Assembly: GCA_011319805.1 (NCBI GenBank)
Contig: SJRY01000261.1
Span: forward strand, 228,364 to 292,363
Direction of reading: 5' to 3'
DNA length: 64,000 bases
Source: Macrocybe gigantea
Lineage: Eukaryota; Basidiomycota; Agaricomycetes; Agaricales; Callistosporiaceae
The notes beneath the pieces are model-generated. The model did not search any database. It had not been told where the DNA came from and saw only the letters and a program-made list of their open reading frames with translations. The translations under genes and the position numbers were made by a program. Of this stretch, positions 54,079-64,000 are shown in pieces (the stretch's first letter is position 1; every line of letters begins with the position of its first letter).

Positions 54079-54230
54079 TTCACAGCACAGAGGCTAGTGG
54101 ACCACCCACATCACACCACACCCTGTCATAGATTAGAAAAATCGTTACATGGACACACTCCGCCTACTCCTGCAGATTTGGGAGCCGAGATCCGCTCGTC
54201 GCGTCGTAGCCTCCTGTTCAGTTGGGGAAC

Positions 54231-54350
54231 GCAGCGCATCCCGCCTCCCCACTGGCTTTCCTAGGCGGAGCCAGAAAGCTAAAGCTTTCCCCCACCTCGC
54301 CATATCCTCTTCTCGCTCAGCGCGCCACGCTCACTAGGAAAACGCGAAGA
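54231..54350 (+). repeat. Split direct repeat B1
   Basis: 120 bp, matching B2 (54592-54711, offset 361) except at two positions (54235 c/t, and a/g in gcc[a/g]gaaag). It lies directly against A2 with no spacer, as required for the internal junction of a Ngaro element. Confidence 0.92.
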
Positions 54351-54498
54351 TGGATAGTCTATTACATAGGAAGCATGACTAAGTACTAGAATGAGGTCTT
54401 CGCGTGGACGCAGGGCGTGAGACAGTCGTCTCTTGCTTCATGACTGTCACCTGCGTCCGCTACTCTCTCTAGCTCAGACCTCTCGTCCTCGTCATTCA
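54351..54498 (+). repeat. Split direct repeat A2
   Basis: 148 bp, copy of the left terminus A1. It begins immediately after B1. A 93-bp spacer (54499-54591) that has no copy elsewhere in the element separates it from B2. Confidence 0.92.
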
Positions 54499-54591
54499 CC
54501 CGCCCTCCGCTCCCTTCTCGCAGCAGAAACTTCAGTTGGGCTCCTTCCCAGGAAAGCAGCGTAGCACTGCGAGAGGCCCGCCCGCCCTCAT

Positions 54592-54711
54592 GCAGTGCAT
54601 CCCGCCTCCCCACTGGCTTTCCTAGGCGGAGCCGGAAAGCTAAAGCTTTCCCCCACCTCGCCATATCCTCTTCTCGCTCAGCGCGCCACGCTCACTAGGA
54701 AAACGCGAAGA
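54592..54711 (+). repeat. Split direct repeat B2 (right end)
   Basis: 120 bp, copy of B1, forming the right terminus of the element (ends cgcgaaga). The following base departs from B1-A2, which fixes the right boundary at 54711. Confidence 0.92.
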
Positions 54712-55124
54712 CTATACACTGCTATTTATCCTCCCATTGTGGTTGTCGTTTATTTGTACGTATTTAGCAACGACTTCTGTGATGAGTCAGCCGCGGAGAT
54801 TGTGAAGTTGCGTCCGTCAGCTTCGGTCCAAGTCAGCGCGGCTTCACCTTTGACCGTCATCATCACCGTCGCCGTTGTCAGGCTTTCGGTGTCTTCTGCT
54901 TCTCTAGCACTTGCCTCAACGTTTCTGACACCGGGCACATCTCCCATCGAGGTAGGCTCTTTGAGAAAACTACACTAATGGAATTTCAAGCGCACTGCAA
55001 AGTGGATTTTACAGTTTCGAGGACTCGGCTCTCTTCCTGAACTACTCAATACTGCATATTTTCACGTCCAGAACTAAGCCGGAGACCTTGCAAATACCCT
55101 TTTCACTCGTTCCTTTGAAACGTC
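54712..55124. promoter_or_regulatory. Upstream region of the TFIIB gene
   Basis: 413 bp between the retrotransposon and the TFIIB start. A 127-codon plus-strand frame that crosses the boundary is part element, part host and has no recognisable motif. The TFIIB promoter should lie here and now sits immediately downstream of the element's terminal repeats. Confidence 0.4.
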
Positions 55125-56259
55125 ATGGCATTTGCTCAACCCTTTCCCCTTGCCTCGCCACAAATAAAGGCAATCCAGCCGTCGTACGGCCCAGATCTTG
55201 CCGTGCGCTTGATCTGCCCAGACTGTAGGGACCCAAACCCGAACATTGTGGAGGAGTTCGGCAGTGGTGACCTCGTGTGTGGCAATTGCGGCTTGGTGTT
55301 AGGCGACCGTATAGTGGATACGAGGAGTGAATGGCGTGTACGTGATTTTCCTAGTTTCTTTCCTATAATTTTTTTTTTTTTTTTTTCGTTGGCTTCATCG
55401 TGTTTTCTTTCGGATTGTAGACATTCGCCAATGACGAAGGAGACGATCCTTCTCGTGTTGGTGCAGCGTCGGACCCGCTGATGGAAGGCATGGAGCAACT
55501 CGACACCGTCATCAGTTTTAGGGACGGTGGCTCCGGCATCGCACGCGAGTTGCAGCGGGCTGCATCGCGTTCCCAAAGTTCACGCGCTGAGCGTAACCTC
55601 TTGACGGCATTCCGCGACATCTCGAGCTGGTGCGACCAGTTCTCGCTGCCCAAGACGATCAGTGACATTGCGAAGCAGTTGTACAAGCGCTCGGACGAGG
55701 AGAAGCTCTTGCGCGGAAAACCACTCGAGGCCGTCATAGCTGCATGTATATTCATCGCTTGTCGGCAGGCTCACGTACCACGGACGTTTAGAGAGATCTG
55801 CAACCTAACGAACGTGTCGAAAAAGACGCTCGGACAGTGTTACAAAGCGCTCGAGCAGGCGTTTAACCTCACTCCTGGCTCGTCAGCCACCAGCACCTCC
55901 GCCATCGCGCAGCCGTCCAGCGGGCCAGAGAACTTGCTTGTGCGGTACTGCAACCACCTGGACTTGCCCGCGAGCGTGCAGTCAATATGCTCCGACATCA
56001 TCATTGCCGCGCGCGAGCACGGCATCGCGGATGGCAGGAGTCCGGTCTCCATCGCAGGCGGTGCGATATACTTCACTTGTCATTTGCTTGGCAAGACGAA
56101 GTCGGTGAGGGACATCAGCGCGGTGCGGGAGTGAGCGAAGGCACCATTAAGCTGGTGTATCGTTTGTATTATGCGGAGAAAGAGAAGCTGGTGAAGCAGG
56201 AGTGGATTGACGAGGGCAAGGCAAGCTTGGAACGTTTGCCTTCCGAGAGCACAAAATGA
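55125..56259 (+). CDS. SUA7: Transcription initiation factor TFIIB
   Basis: General factor that bridges TBP and RNA polymerase II and sets the start site. Exons 55125-55337 and 55421-56259. The N-terminal zinc ribbon reads ICPDCRDPN...LVCGNCGLVLGDRIVDTRSEWR (Cys-x2-Cys ... Cys-x2-Cys). The B-linker has TFANDEGDDPSRVG. Two cyclin repeats follow: ISSWCDQFSLPKTISDIAKQ to LEAVIAACIFIACRQA, and RYCNHLDLPASVQSI to SPVSIAGGAIYFTCHL. One base is missing near 56127, between KSVRDIS and GVSEGTIKLVYRLYY, where the frame otherwise ends in TGA. With it the protein has about 350 residues, the usual size. The intron contains a long T-run. Confidence 0.95.
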
Positions 56260-56483
56260 AGGGTCCTGGACCTCACTTTTATACTTAATGCTATGTTTCA
56301 TTAATTCTTCTTTCACGCATTGTCTGCATCATTAGGTATACTTTTCTGTACTTATTCACATCAGTCACTCAATGAACAGTTTGCAATTCATTCCACAACA
56401 CAATGTGTATAGATGTGAGATGCAAAAAAAAAGAAACAACCGAGGAATGTAGATAGGATACAAGAGGTATGAATACTGAGGAA

Positions 56484-57679
56484 TCATCGTTTTCCTTTTT
56501 TCCCTTTTGCAACCTTTTTGCCCTCCAGTTTACGGCCAAGAGCGACGCCACCTTCACCCTTGCTCGCAAATCTGACAGCTTTCCGCACGTTGAGGACACC
56601 ATCGTTTTTGGGAGGTTCCGTTCTGAGCTTCTTGGCATCGCTGTCGATTTTCGACAGCAGAGCCAGAGCAGTCTGCTTCTCTTTTTCGATGGACGTCTCC
56701 GTTGGTTCAAACTGCAAATCAAACCATTCAAAACCCGCATCGGCAGGAGAAAGAAAGCAAGCGATCAACCGACCTTCCGCTTGACGCCGCGAAGCTTCTT
56801 CTCCCCTTCGAGCTTCTGATCGAAGCGGCCCATGCTGGCTGTGCTGACGCGGGCCGTCGCCACGTTTTCTCGATTTCGAGCTTTCGCGAGTTGCGAGGAA
56901 CATGGGGTGCCGCGGCTTTGCTGGAGCTAGTCGTCGCGTTGGCCCGTTCGAGATTTTGCTGCCGCTGCTTTTCGTTTTTGGCCATGCGCGCTTTTCGCTC
57001 GTCACGAGAGGCCTTTCTTGGATCGTAATCGGCGTCTGGAGCTCAACATCAGCATTTTCAAGATTCCGAGGACCTTGGATTGCGCAGCGCACCAGCGTTG
57101 AGAGGGACTTCGGTGAGCCACTGCGATTCTTTCTCCTTGTTTTTGCCTTCTTTGCCCCAGCGGTTGACCCACTCTTGCTTCTCCTCGTCCCAGACCTTCT
57201 TCTCCCGCTTCTTCTTTTGAATGCCCTTGGCCGCCGCGAAACGCTCCCATTTCGTTGGCGGCTTAGGCTTTGGCAAGGGTTTGGCGCGCGGGAGTAGGTA
57301 TACGGAGGAGGGAGCTCGGCTAGGGGCCCTTCTGGAGACGGTTTTGTGGGGAGGTTGAAGAGTTTGGAGAAGAGGGCTTGGACGCCGTCCCGTGCGAGAG
57401 ATTGGAGGTGTTCCTCGATGTCGGCACTGGATTTTTTTTTTTGAGTTCGTCCAAATGGTTCCTTTTATTTGGATGAAGAAAATACTGACTTGTAGGTTCC
57501 CTCATCTATTGGATTCAGGTCTGTGATTGTGAGGAAGCCAGCATCTACGTCCAGGGGTATTTCTTTTTCTACGGCAATAGACTTGCTGTGAAAGTCGGAG
57601 TTAACAGTTAACAATGAGAAAACAATAACAAGACTTGCTATTTTTCAGCATGAGAGGCAAGGATATCAGAAACGTCCAT
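56484..57679 (-). CDS. RRS1: Ribosome biogenesis regulatory protein RRS1
   Basis: Nucleolar protein that with Rpf2 brings 5S RNP into pre-60S particles. The start MDVSDILASHAEK is followed, after an intron, by KSIAVEKEIPLDVDAGFLTI and TDLNPIDEGTYK. The next exon carries EEHLQSLARDGVQALFSKLF and PKPKPPTKWERFAAAKGIQ, the RRS1 signature, then KKVWDEEKQEWVNRWG. After the intron ending at the DADYDPRKASRDERKA join comes a basic region, then STASMGRFDQKLEGEKKLRG and a tail rich in Lys and Gly. One base is missing in gttttct near 56864, and the first exon join near 57640 does not close in frame (TAG after AEK), so another small error or an unusual splice lies there. It is head to head with TAF12 across 125 bp. 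Confidence 0.9.
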
Positions 57680-57804
57680 CACCGTGTCGTCGATATGCCA
57701 AGAACCCTTTGCAAAAAGTTCAGGTGGTTGTTTGGATCCAAAGATGTTGCACAACAAATGATTGCTAATCTTGGCATTGGCATCATCGCTCCGTACACAT
57801 CCTC
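57680..57804. promoter_or_regulatory. Shared divergent promoter of RRS1 and TAF12
   Basis: Just 125 bp between the two start codons, read outward. It joins a ribosome-assembly gene and a general transcription factor subunit. No clear TATA box was seen. Inferred from layout only. Confidence 0.45.
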
Positions 57805-59227
57805 ATGGACAATACGACTGCGAACGCGAACGGCACGAGCGCGAATGGTGCCACAGCCGGAACAAGCGCTGCGCCAGCGACTGCGTCGCAACCACAGGCA
57901 GGGCCGAGCAATGGCACAGCTGGTGCAACAGCGACACAACCCCAGGCCGGTGGGGACATGCTCAGCATCCTCGGGAGCTTGCTGAAAACGCAGACCGGCG
58001 AACCCGTGTCGAACGAGCGCGTCGCACAGATACTCGTGCAGAATATGGCGACGCTGGTTAAACAGGGGAAACTAAACCACCAGCAGATCCTCCAGGTGTG
58101 TCTTTGTTCGTTCCGCTTGACCGAGAAGTAAGGCCGAAGTGTCTCATCCTGCTGTTTTGTGTTTGCCATGATGTGATACAGCTTAAGCAACACGCGGACA
58201 AGTACAAAGCAACGCCTCAGGCCAACGCCGCGATCGCAGGGTCCTCAAAGGTACTTTGTCATTTCAAATTTCGAGCCCGAAGTCGGCATATTTAATCAAT
58301 GGCTGTTTTTTTTTTCCTTTGCCAACCCCAGCCTTCCACGCCAGCTGCGTCGACGCCCATTCCGCAAGCTGCGACCCCGGCATCCACGGCGGCGACCCAT
58401 CCTGCATTCAAGACAGGGCACGAGACGCAACCTAGTTTAGCGACGACAAATCCGGCGGATTACTATCCTGCGATCAGCCAAACCCTTAGCACGACGAACC
58501 CGGGACCAGTGCCCTGGACGGCGGCGCATCCTACTTTGACTGGCGGTCTTGCTGCCGGACGTATCTCTGGTTCGTTTCCGACCGTTGTAGATGTGCTTGT
58601 CAGATGTTGGACTTTGACGTCTTGAAATGCCTATAGGCACGCCTGCGCAGATCGCACGACCAGGAGAAGACGCGGCGATGTTGGCTCTGGACGATAACCG
58701 GACGAGGAGGAAGAACACTCCAGGGGACCAGAGCATGCGGAGGACGATTCAGGATCTGGTTGCAAGCGTGGACCCTAATGTGAAAATTGAGCCCGAAGTT
58801 GAAGATGTGAGCATGCCAATGAAACATGTTTGGAAAGGCAAAGCTCATCCATGGTCGTGATTAGCTCTTGCTTTCCATCGCAGACGAGTTCATCGACTCT
58901 GTCACAAACTTCGCATGTCGGCTTGCGAAGCATCGAGGTGGTGACGCGTTGGAAGTGCGAGACCTCCAGCTGCACCTCGGTACACCCCATTCGTTGTTAC
59001 TGTTTCTTCTGTCTCAACCATGTCATTTATGCATAGAACGCAACCATAACATTCGTATACCTGGATTCGCATCAGACGAGACACGGATATCCATGTCGCA
59101 GTCCAACACAGGCCCTACTGCTGCATCCGTGCCGAGCAAGAAGGGTGCGCAAGGAACCAATATGACTCTACGGAGTCAGCGACTCGCGCAGGTTCAGCAG
59201 TCGAAGAGGGAAGCCAAGTTAATGTGA
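57805..59227 (+). CDS. TAF12: TFIID/SAGA subunit TAF12 (histone-fold protein)
   Basis: TAF12 pairs with TAF4 in TFIID and with Ada1 in SAGA through an H2B-like histone fold. Six exons (57805-58095, 58182-58250, 58332-58569, 58637-58806, 58865-58979, 59037-59227) join exactly into 357 residues. The N-terminal 200 residues are low complexity (Ala, Thr, Pro, Gln, Gly), with one conserved-looking helix, NERVAQILVQNMATLVKQGK. The histone fold lies near residue 260-330: DLVASVDPNVKIEPEVED, LLLSIADEFIDSVTNFACRL, KHRGGDALEVRDLQLHLERN and IRIPGF. The tail is rich in Ser, Lys and Gln. No frame error in this gene, in contrast to its neighbours. Confidence 0.9.
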
Positions 59228-59426
59228 TCGTCACGAAAAAAAAGGTTGACATCCATGAAGAACGACTTGTCCTTGGAAAGTCTTTCTTTCCCTCCGCACC
59301 TTGTACAGTATATCCAATATCGCTTGCACTTTGGGACTCTTTCTTCCTGTTTTCCTTTTTTTCTATCCCATCGCTATCGAATACATACACTAGTCATACA
59401 TGTGTGCCTTTCTAATGTCCAACATA

Positions 59427-60589
59427 TTACGAAGATGACGGTTCTGCCGAACGTAGTCCCTTGTCTGATTTCAGAGTTGCGACTTCGACTTTGCTTCCGA
59501 GACCTCTCCAGCGCGTTCCGGCTCCTTGCTGTTGCGAAACTTGGGATGGCATCCCAGTCAGGACCTTGGCAATGAAGCCTGGGTCAGTCAATGGTGTAAG
59601 ATCGTCACGCTTGGGCAATTGCTAGCAGATTAATGTTTAAATGTGAGCACTGTCAGGGCTGGTAGAGTATTACTTGCCCTTCGGACGCGATCGTAAGGGG
59701 CTTCCCATCCGCTCGTCTCTCGTACCACTAGGGGAGGATTCGACGTGAACGAGTGATAAATTCGCGTGTCGTGTACTCGGAAGAGAACGTTGTCCACTCG
59801 GAGAGTGAAACGTGATAATATGAATATGCATGTCGGCATCACTCGCTGGACATAAAGAGTTCAATCTTGTCCTTGCAGATTAGGGCGAAATGGGACTCAC
59901 TATCCGCACCAAGAGAGCAGAAGAGCCGTTGTCGTGCAGTTCGTCCTCGAACAGCGGGATTTCCGCGTAAAACAGGATGGGATCGGGCCGTGTAAGCTCT
60001 GCCATTGGGATGGAGTGCGAAGGGTTGTCTGCTTCGGCGGACGTCCAGGGTATCGTTGCTGAAGCATCATCATCGCCGTCTTTGGACGTTTCTTCGTTCC
60101 CGGTATACATCGTTGTGTACGTCCAGTCATATGGTTTGGTGGGGACGGTTTTTGGCATCGGGATGAGCGATGTAGGGCCCGTTCTGCGGGTTCCAAGTCA
60201 ACTGAGGATCACAAAGGGAGGAACTGTATTGGGCTGGAGACGAGACTTATGTGGGCCTGGACTTACCGGCTTTCGAGCCACTTGTCGGCATACCCTACTT
60301 TGACGCCGCCGTCCCCGTCTCTAAGCTCACCGTTGCGAACGCCCTTGAGCGCCGCGCTGGCGGTGAAGGTGTACCTCCATCTGGACGGTCTGTGCTCGAG
60401 GACGAGGCTGTTGCTACCGAAAGTCATCTCGGGGAGTGGTATGCCGAGCGCTACCTGCATCGCGTTGCAGTCGTGCGCGTTGGAAATGGGGTTTGTCGAC
60501 GCGGTGATGCGCCAGTCGAAAACCTCAATGGCGCGGCTGTTGGGCGACTCGGAGAGCTTGTGCTCAGGCACGGCGACGGCCTGCTCCAT
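59427..60589 (-). CDS. TIP41: TIP41-like regulator of PP2A/TOR signalling
   Basis: TIP41 (TIPRL in animals) binds PP2A-family catalytic subunits and acts in TOR signalling. The chosen start MEQAVAVPEHKLSESPNSRA leads to IEVFDWRITASTNPISNAHD and the signature LGIPLPEMTFGSNSLVLEHR, RWRYTFTASAALK and GGVKVGYADKWLESR. Later exons have PYDWTYTTMYTG, DPILFYAEIPLFEDELHDNG, CIFILSRFTLRVDNVLFRVH and DTRIYHSFTSNPPLVVRETS. The C-terminus carries LTPLTDPGFIAKVL and a Ser-rich tail. The frame is open upstream to 60790, but that would overlap the dynein gene and shows no TIP41 sequence, so the internal Met was preferred. Confidence 0.92.
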
Positions 60590-60732
60590 GCCGTCGAAGA
60601 GATAGGAGAGACTAGACGGGAGCTGGGCGAATTTGGGCTGGAGGCGGTTAATCGTGGAAGAGATAAGCTTGGCGAAGTGGGACTTCCCAAAGGGGCAGTC
60701 CCTCTCCTCGACCTTTGACCACAACGCTCGAC
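60590..60732. promoter_or_regulatory. Shared divergent promoter of TIP41 and dynein LIC
   Basis: 143 bp separate the chosen start codons, read outward. Open frame on the TIP41 strand continues through it, so part might code if TIP41 starts further upstream. Inferred from layout only. Confidence 0.35.
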
Positions 60733-62636
60733 ATGGACGGCTCGCGCCCGTCGACGCCAAGGCGCCGCCCCAGGATCTGTGGTCGTCCATTCTAGACTCC
60801 GTCTCGTCCTCCCGCTCGATACCCTCTAAACAGATCCTCCTCCTTGGCGAGCCTCAGACTGGCAAATCGACGCTCATCTCCGCCTTGCTCCAGAAATCTC
60901 CCGCAGAGCAAGGAAAAGAGGAACAGAGGTCCGACTTTGCGCTCGGATATGACTTTGCGGACGTGAGAGACGATGCTGATGAAGGCGAGTGGTTTTTGCT
61001 TTTACGGTATAGCAGCTTTGGTGCTCATTGCATTCTGCGGGCGGGCTGCATAGATACCCTTGCACGCCTATCTGTATATACCGTTCCATCCTCAAACCCT
61101 GCCTACATGTCCCTGCTTCCCCATTTCTTGTCACCCCGGATTGCTATTCCCCATACCCTAGCAATGATCGCGCTAGACTGGACGCGTCCGTGGACATTTG
61201 TCGAAGAGCTGCAGACGTGGCTGCAGTGGGTCGAGAACTGGGCTAAAGGAGACGATGCACGTGAACTGGAAATTGTGCGCGAAGAAAGCAGAGAACGACG
61301 TGAGGACCGTTGTAATTTTTCAGCTGCGTATTTCTTTTGACGATCGTGCATAGTGCAGTCTCATTTGCAGCATTATATGGAACCGTCATCTGATCCTGTG
61401 CCTACCAACTCGACACTGCAAAGCATTGTTACCCCTTGGACCGGGCACTCTGACGCACAAATTCCGCGGGCATCCCGATCGTCGTCGTATGCACAAAGGC
61501 AGACTTGATTGATGACAGCAATGACATGGCTGCAGGTGCCTCCGCTATGGGCAGCATGGTGAAGGGCAAAGGAGGCGAATGGGAGAAAGGACAGATGGAG
61601 TTATGCAGGTATTGCGCACGATATGCTTGAAGTGTGAGTATTTCCGTGACGCGTGTGTATCAGTCACCCAAGTGCTAATATGCTCTGATAGATGGAGCTT
61701 CGTTATTTTACACGACAACGGTTCCTTCGACTGTACAGGTGCTCCGTCAACACGCCTGCACCTCCTCTTTGCACCTCCTGCACCAGCACCGCCATAAATG
61801 GTGAAGCCCAAGCCCCAGCCCGCAACATATTCCCTTTAATCAGAAACCAAACGCATTGGATCGCGATCGCATTGTTATTCCTGCCGGCTGGGATAGTTGG
61901 GGTAAGATTTCTGTGCTAAGAGACGGGTTTGACGCGAAGATGTGGGGTGAGCTTGGGAGCGGGACCTCGCAGCAGATGACGGTCAGGCAGGTGGAAGTGG
62001 AGCGAAGCGGCTGTATGCTGCTCTAGTTCCCGACCAGGGGACAAAGGTGTGCAATTGTCATATTCTACGCGTCTGACTGGTTAAACGTAATGCACGCCAC
62101 AGCCGAACCAGTTGCCGCCGTTCAACAACCCGGTGCCAGAACAGACCTTTCTCGCGAAACACTACGACGAAAACGCAAAGAAGCCGGACAAAGACCCTCG
62201 TGGCGCATTTCGCAACCCCGCAGACCTCACCGCTGCGGCAGCCGGCGTGGTCGGACCGCTCGAGAGCAGCAGTTTCAGCCTGCCGAGCGTCGAGCGCGCT
62301 CTTTCCGAGATGGAGTTCGGAATGGGAGGCGCCAGCGCAGCAGACGCGAGGCGCAACCGCATGCTGGGGTCGAGCACGAGTCGGCCTCCTGGCATTGCTC
62401 CTATCGGCTCGCCAGCCGCTCCTTCGGTTGGACGACCGCCTGCATCGCCGACGTTGGGGACATCATCATCCAGTCCGACAGGCGGGCAGACACAGCATGA
62501 GGTCCTGCAAAACTTCTTCCAGAGCCTGTTGAGCTCCAAAGATCGAGCCGGTGCGAGCGCAGCGGTGAGCGGGCGGATTGGGGCGACCGCGAAGACGAAC
62601 GGGAACACGAGTGGCGGCGAAGACGGAAGTGGGTGA
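60733..62636 (+). CDS. Dynein light intermediate chain
   Basis: Subunit that joins cytoplasmic dynein heavy chain to cargo adaptors. The start MDGSRPSTPRR is followed by DLWSSILDSVSSSRSIPSKQ and the Walker A motif LLLGEPQTGKSTL. The Ras-like domain goes on with ALGYDFADVRDDADE, LARLSVYTVPSSNPAY, AMIALDWTRPWTFVEELQTW and IPIVVVCTKADLIDDS. After that come TDGVMQVLRTICLKYGASLF and YTTTVPSTVQVLRQHALHLL. The tail (61.8-62.6 kb) has NPVPEQTFLAKHYDENAKKP and is rich in Ser, Pro, Ala and Gly. Frame breaks: near 60770 (CCCC run, one lost), about 61430 and 61461 (gains of one, or losses of two), about 61585 and about 61765 (one lost each). Exon borders beyond 61.8 kb are approximate. Confidence 0.87.
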
Positions 62637-62905
62637 AGGCAGCGGAGCTTCCAGAAAAGGAAATCGCAGCCACCGAGTGTTGACATGTGTTGTGGTCATG
62701 AGAACGGAGCCCTCTTTGTCCTTGACCGCCATCACGCCCCGGCCACCATCCTCGTCCCCTCTATCTTACAGTCTGGCTCTGTAACTTCATCTCCGACAAC
62801 GTGCGGTTGTTCTTTTCGTTTATATAACTTAAGTTCCCTCTATCTCTCTGTATTAAAAATGGGAAAATGGTGCGATTTCGCGTCTCACACCCAAGTTCTG
62901 CGCGG

Positions 62906-64000
62906 ATGCTCACTTCACGGCGAATGTGTCATAGGACGCCAGAGTATGTTGATGACGTCTTGCATGCGAAAGTGAAAAACCTGGTGTACGTCTGCACCAA
63001 GCGCTCTGTCTTCCGACCGTCCTGATGCTCATCGCGAATAGGTCTGGCGCGATCGAACGGTCCATGTTGGAGAAGACTGAACCGACGATCAGCTATGAGA
63101 ACTTTGTAAAAGATTTGGACACGGGCGACTCGTTCACCACTTCCCTGATCGACATCCTTGTCAAAGTGAGTCTTCTAGCCTGTCACAATTGATCGCGGAT
63201 GACTGAGTCTTCAATCTGTGTGTCGCGACAGGAACTGGCAGAACGAAGGACGCGTCCGACCCTTAAGATCGCAGGCTCATAGCGGATCGCTCCGCCAAGA
63301 GCCTGCGGCTCCTGGCGACGCCCCTCCGCATCTATCGCGACCGTTCGCATGGACGATACCACCACTCTGCGCGGCGTCCCGTCAACCTGACAGAGTACCT
63401 CACCGCGCCGCCCAGCGAGATGGACTTGGAGGAAGATGAAGATATCTTTGAGAGCATGCTTGACAATGGAAGCGCCGAAGGCGCCCGGATCAATTCGGAC
63501 CTCTTCGATGCTATAGCAGCGGGCTGCAGGCACCGACGTCAATCTGAATACTTCTTCGCCACCGTCGGAAGACCGCTCGTCATCGCCGCCCACGCAGTCG
63601 TCGAGCAGTCGCAGTGGGCCATGGTCAATGCCCCATCCACCGTATATCGTACCCCAGCTCGTCGCTGACGAGGCAGCCTTCGATCCGACGGCCGCACGCT
63701 CAAGAACCGTCGATTTCAATGACTTTACACATCGGCGTCGTTCGTCCATTAGGGAGCAGATGAGCCAGTGACTGACGGAGCCGCGGGAGAACTCGTATCG
63801 CGTGCACAAGCTGGCAGTCGATTCTTCCCTTCAGCGCCTGCGTCGCTTCGAGTAGCTGTAGCTGAGCCATTCCCTTGGTCAGACGTGGCGGAGAACATCA
63901 ATGCCAGCGGTTCGGACTATGAGCGGGAAACACACGCCCCGAGCCAAGCGTGGTCAGGTGGTGCATCGTGGTCTGCTCCGACGCCTCCTCGGGTTCCGTC
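62906..64000 (+). CDS. Unrecognised protein, cut by the right edge
   Basis: A plausible first exon starts at ATG 62906 (MLTSRRMCHRTPEYVDDVL); it may start further upstream. A GT-AG intron leads to SGAIERSMLEKTEPTISYEN and FVKDLDTGDSFTTSLIDILV, and a second one (63164-63231) to ELAERRTRPTLK. Then RLIADRSAKSLRLLATPLRI, LTEYLTAPPSEMDLEEDEDI and SDLFDAIAAG follow in shifted frames, each shift equal to one missing base (near 63270 and 63525). After this come Ser/Pro-rich sequence and VDFNDFTHRRRSSIREQMS. Open frame continues to the window end in a further phase (AAGELVSRAQAGSRFF and on). No domain is recognised; the 3' part is missing. Confidence 0.55.

Larger units (their letters stand above)
49011..54711 (+). 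mobile_element. Ngaro-type tyrosine-recombinase retrotransposon, 5.7 kb
   Basis: The element has Gag-like, reverse transcriptase/RNase H and tyrosine-recombinase frames in that order, and split direct repeats arranged A1 - genes - B1 - A2 - B2. A copies (148 bp) differ at 2 positions and B copies (120 bp) at 2. The internal B1-A2 junction (gcgaaga|tggatag) equals what joining the right end (B2) to the left end (A1) would give, as the circular-intermediate model for this group demands. No integrase or protease was seen, and no target-site duplication (left flank ctaatt, right flank ctatac), both expected for recombinase-driven insertion. The Ngaro group is described from basidiomycetes and animals. 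The close match between repeat copies means a recent insertion, but the recombinase frame carries a stop and a frame break, and Gag is split, so this copy is probably not autonomous as read. Confidence 0.9.

Noticed and set aside
60590..60790. N-terminal extension of TIP41 up to 60790
   Set aside because: Would overlap the start of the dynein gene and has no TIP41-like sequence. The internal Met at 60589 fits the family start.

Overview
The window is nuclear DNA from a filamentous basidiomycete fungus, most likely an Agaricomycete. Genes are dense and cut by many short (about 45-65 nt) GT-AG introns. The recognisable proteins are fungal housekeeping proteins. The one large mobile element is a tyrosine-recombinase retrotransposon of the Ngaro type, known from Agaricomycetes. 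Exon models were built by hand by joining frames at canonical splice sites. For most genes the exon lengths add up to a whole number of codons, either directly or after allowing for a counted number of missing bases.

Layout. 0.5-5.4 kb: spliceosomal IST3 (-), eIF3 subunit d (+) and a rhomboid-like UBAC2/Dsc2 protein (-). 5.4-14.9 kb: gene desert. 14.9-16.6 kb: a GATA zinc-finger transcription factor. 16.6-23.9 kb: second desert holding at most one doubtful short gene. 23.9-28.9 kb: an NTF2-like conserved protein (-) and the ribosome-biogenesis factor NOP14 (+). 29.0-37.7 kb: the ATR/Mec1 checkpoint kinase. 37.7-39.3 kb: YAF9 (-) and cytochrome oxidase subunit VIIa (+). 40.0-41.6 kb: an unnamed protein with an internal sequence duplication. 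41.9-49.0 kb: a DsbA-like redoxin (-), CSN12/PCID2 (+), a thioredoxin-fold ER membrane protein (-) and the KEX1 carboxypeptidase (+). 49.0-54.7 kb: the Ngaro-type element with split direct repeats A1...B1-A2-B2. 55.1-64.0 kb: TFIIB (+), RRS1 (-), TAF12 (+), TIP41 (-), dynein light intermediate chain (+) and a gene running off the right edge.

Several genes are paired head to head across 110-145 bp (IST3/eIF3d, YAF9/COX7, RRS1/TAF12, TIP41/dynein LIC), so they probably share promoters. The cellular genes have no single common pathway: they serve splicing, translation, ribosome assembly, basal transcription (TFIIB, TAF12), chromatin (YAF9), DNA-damage and TOR signalling (ATR, TIP41) and secretion-pathway folding and processing.

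An important caveat is that many clearly conserved genes contain frame breaks, nearly all equivalent to one or two missing bases and several lying in homopolymers. This looks like residual long-read assembly error rather than gene decay, because other genes in the same window (UBAC2/Dsc2, COX7, the DsbA-like gene, the thioredoxin-like gene, TAF12) are perfectly in frame.
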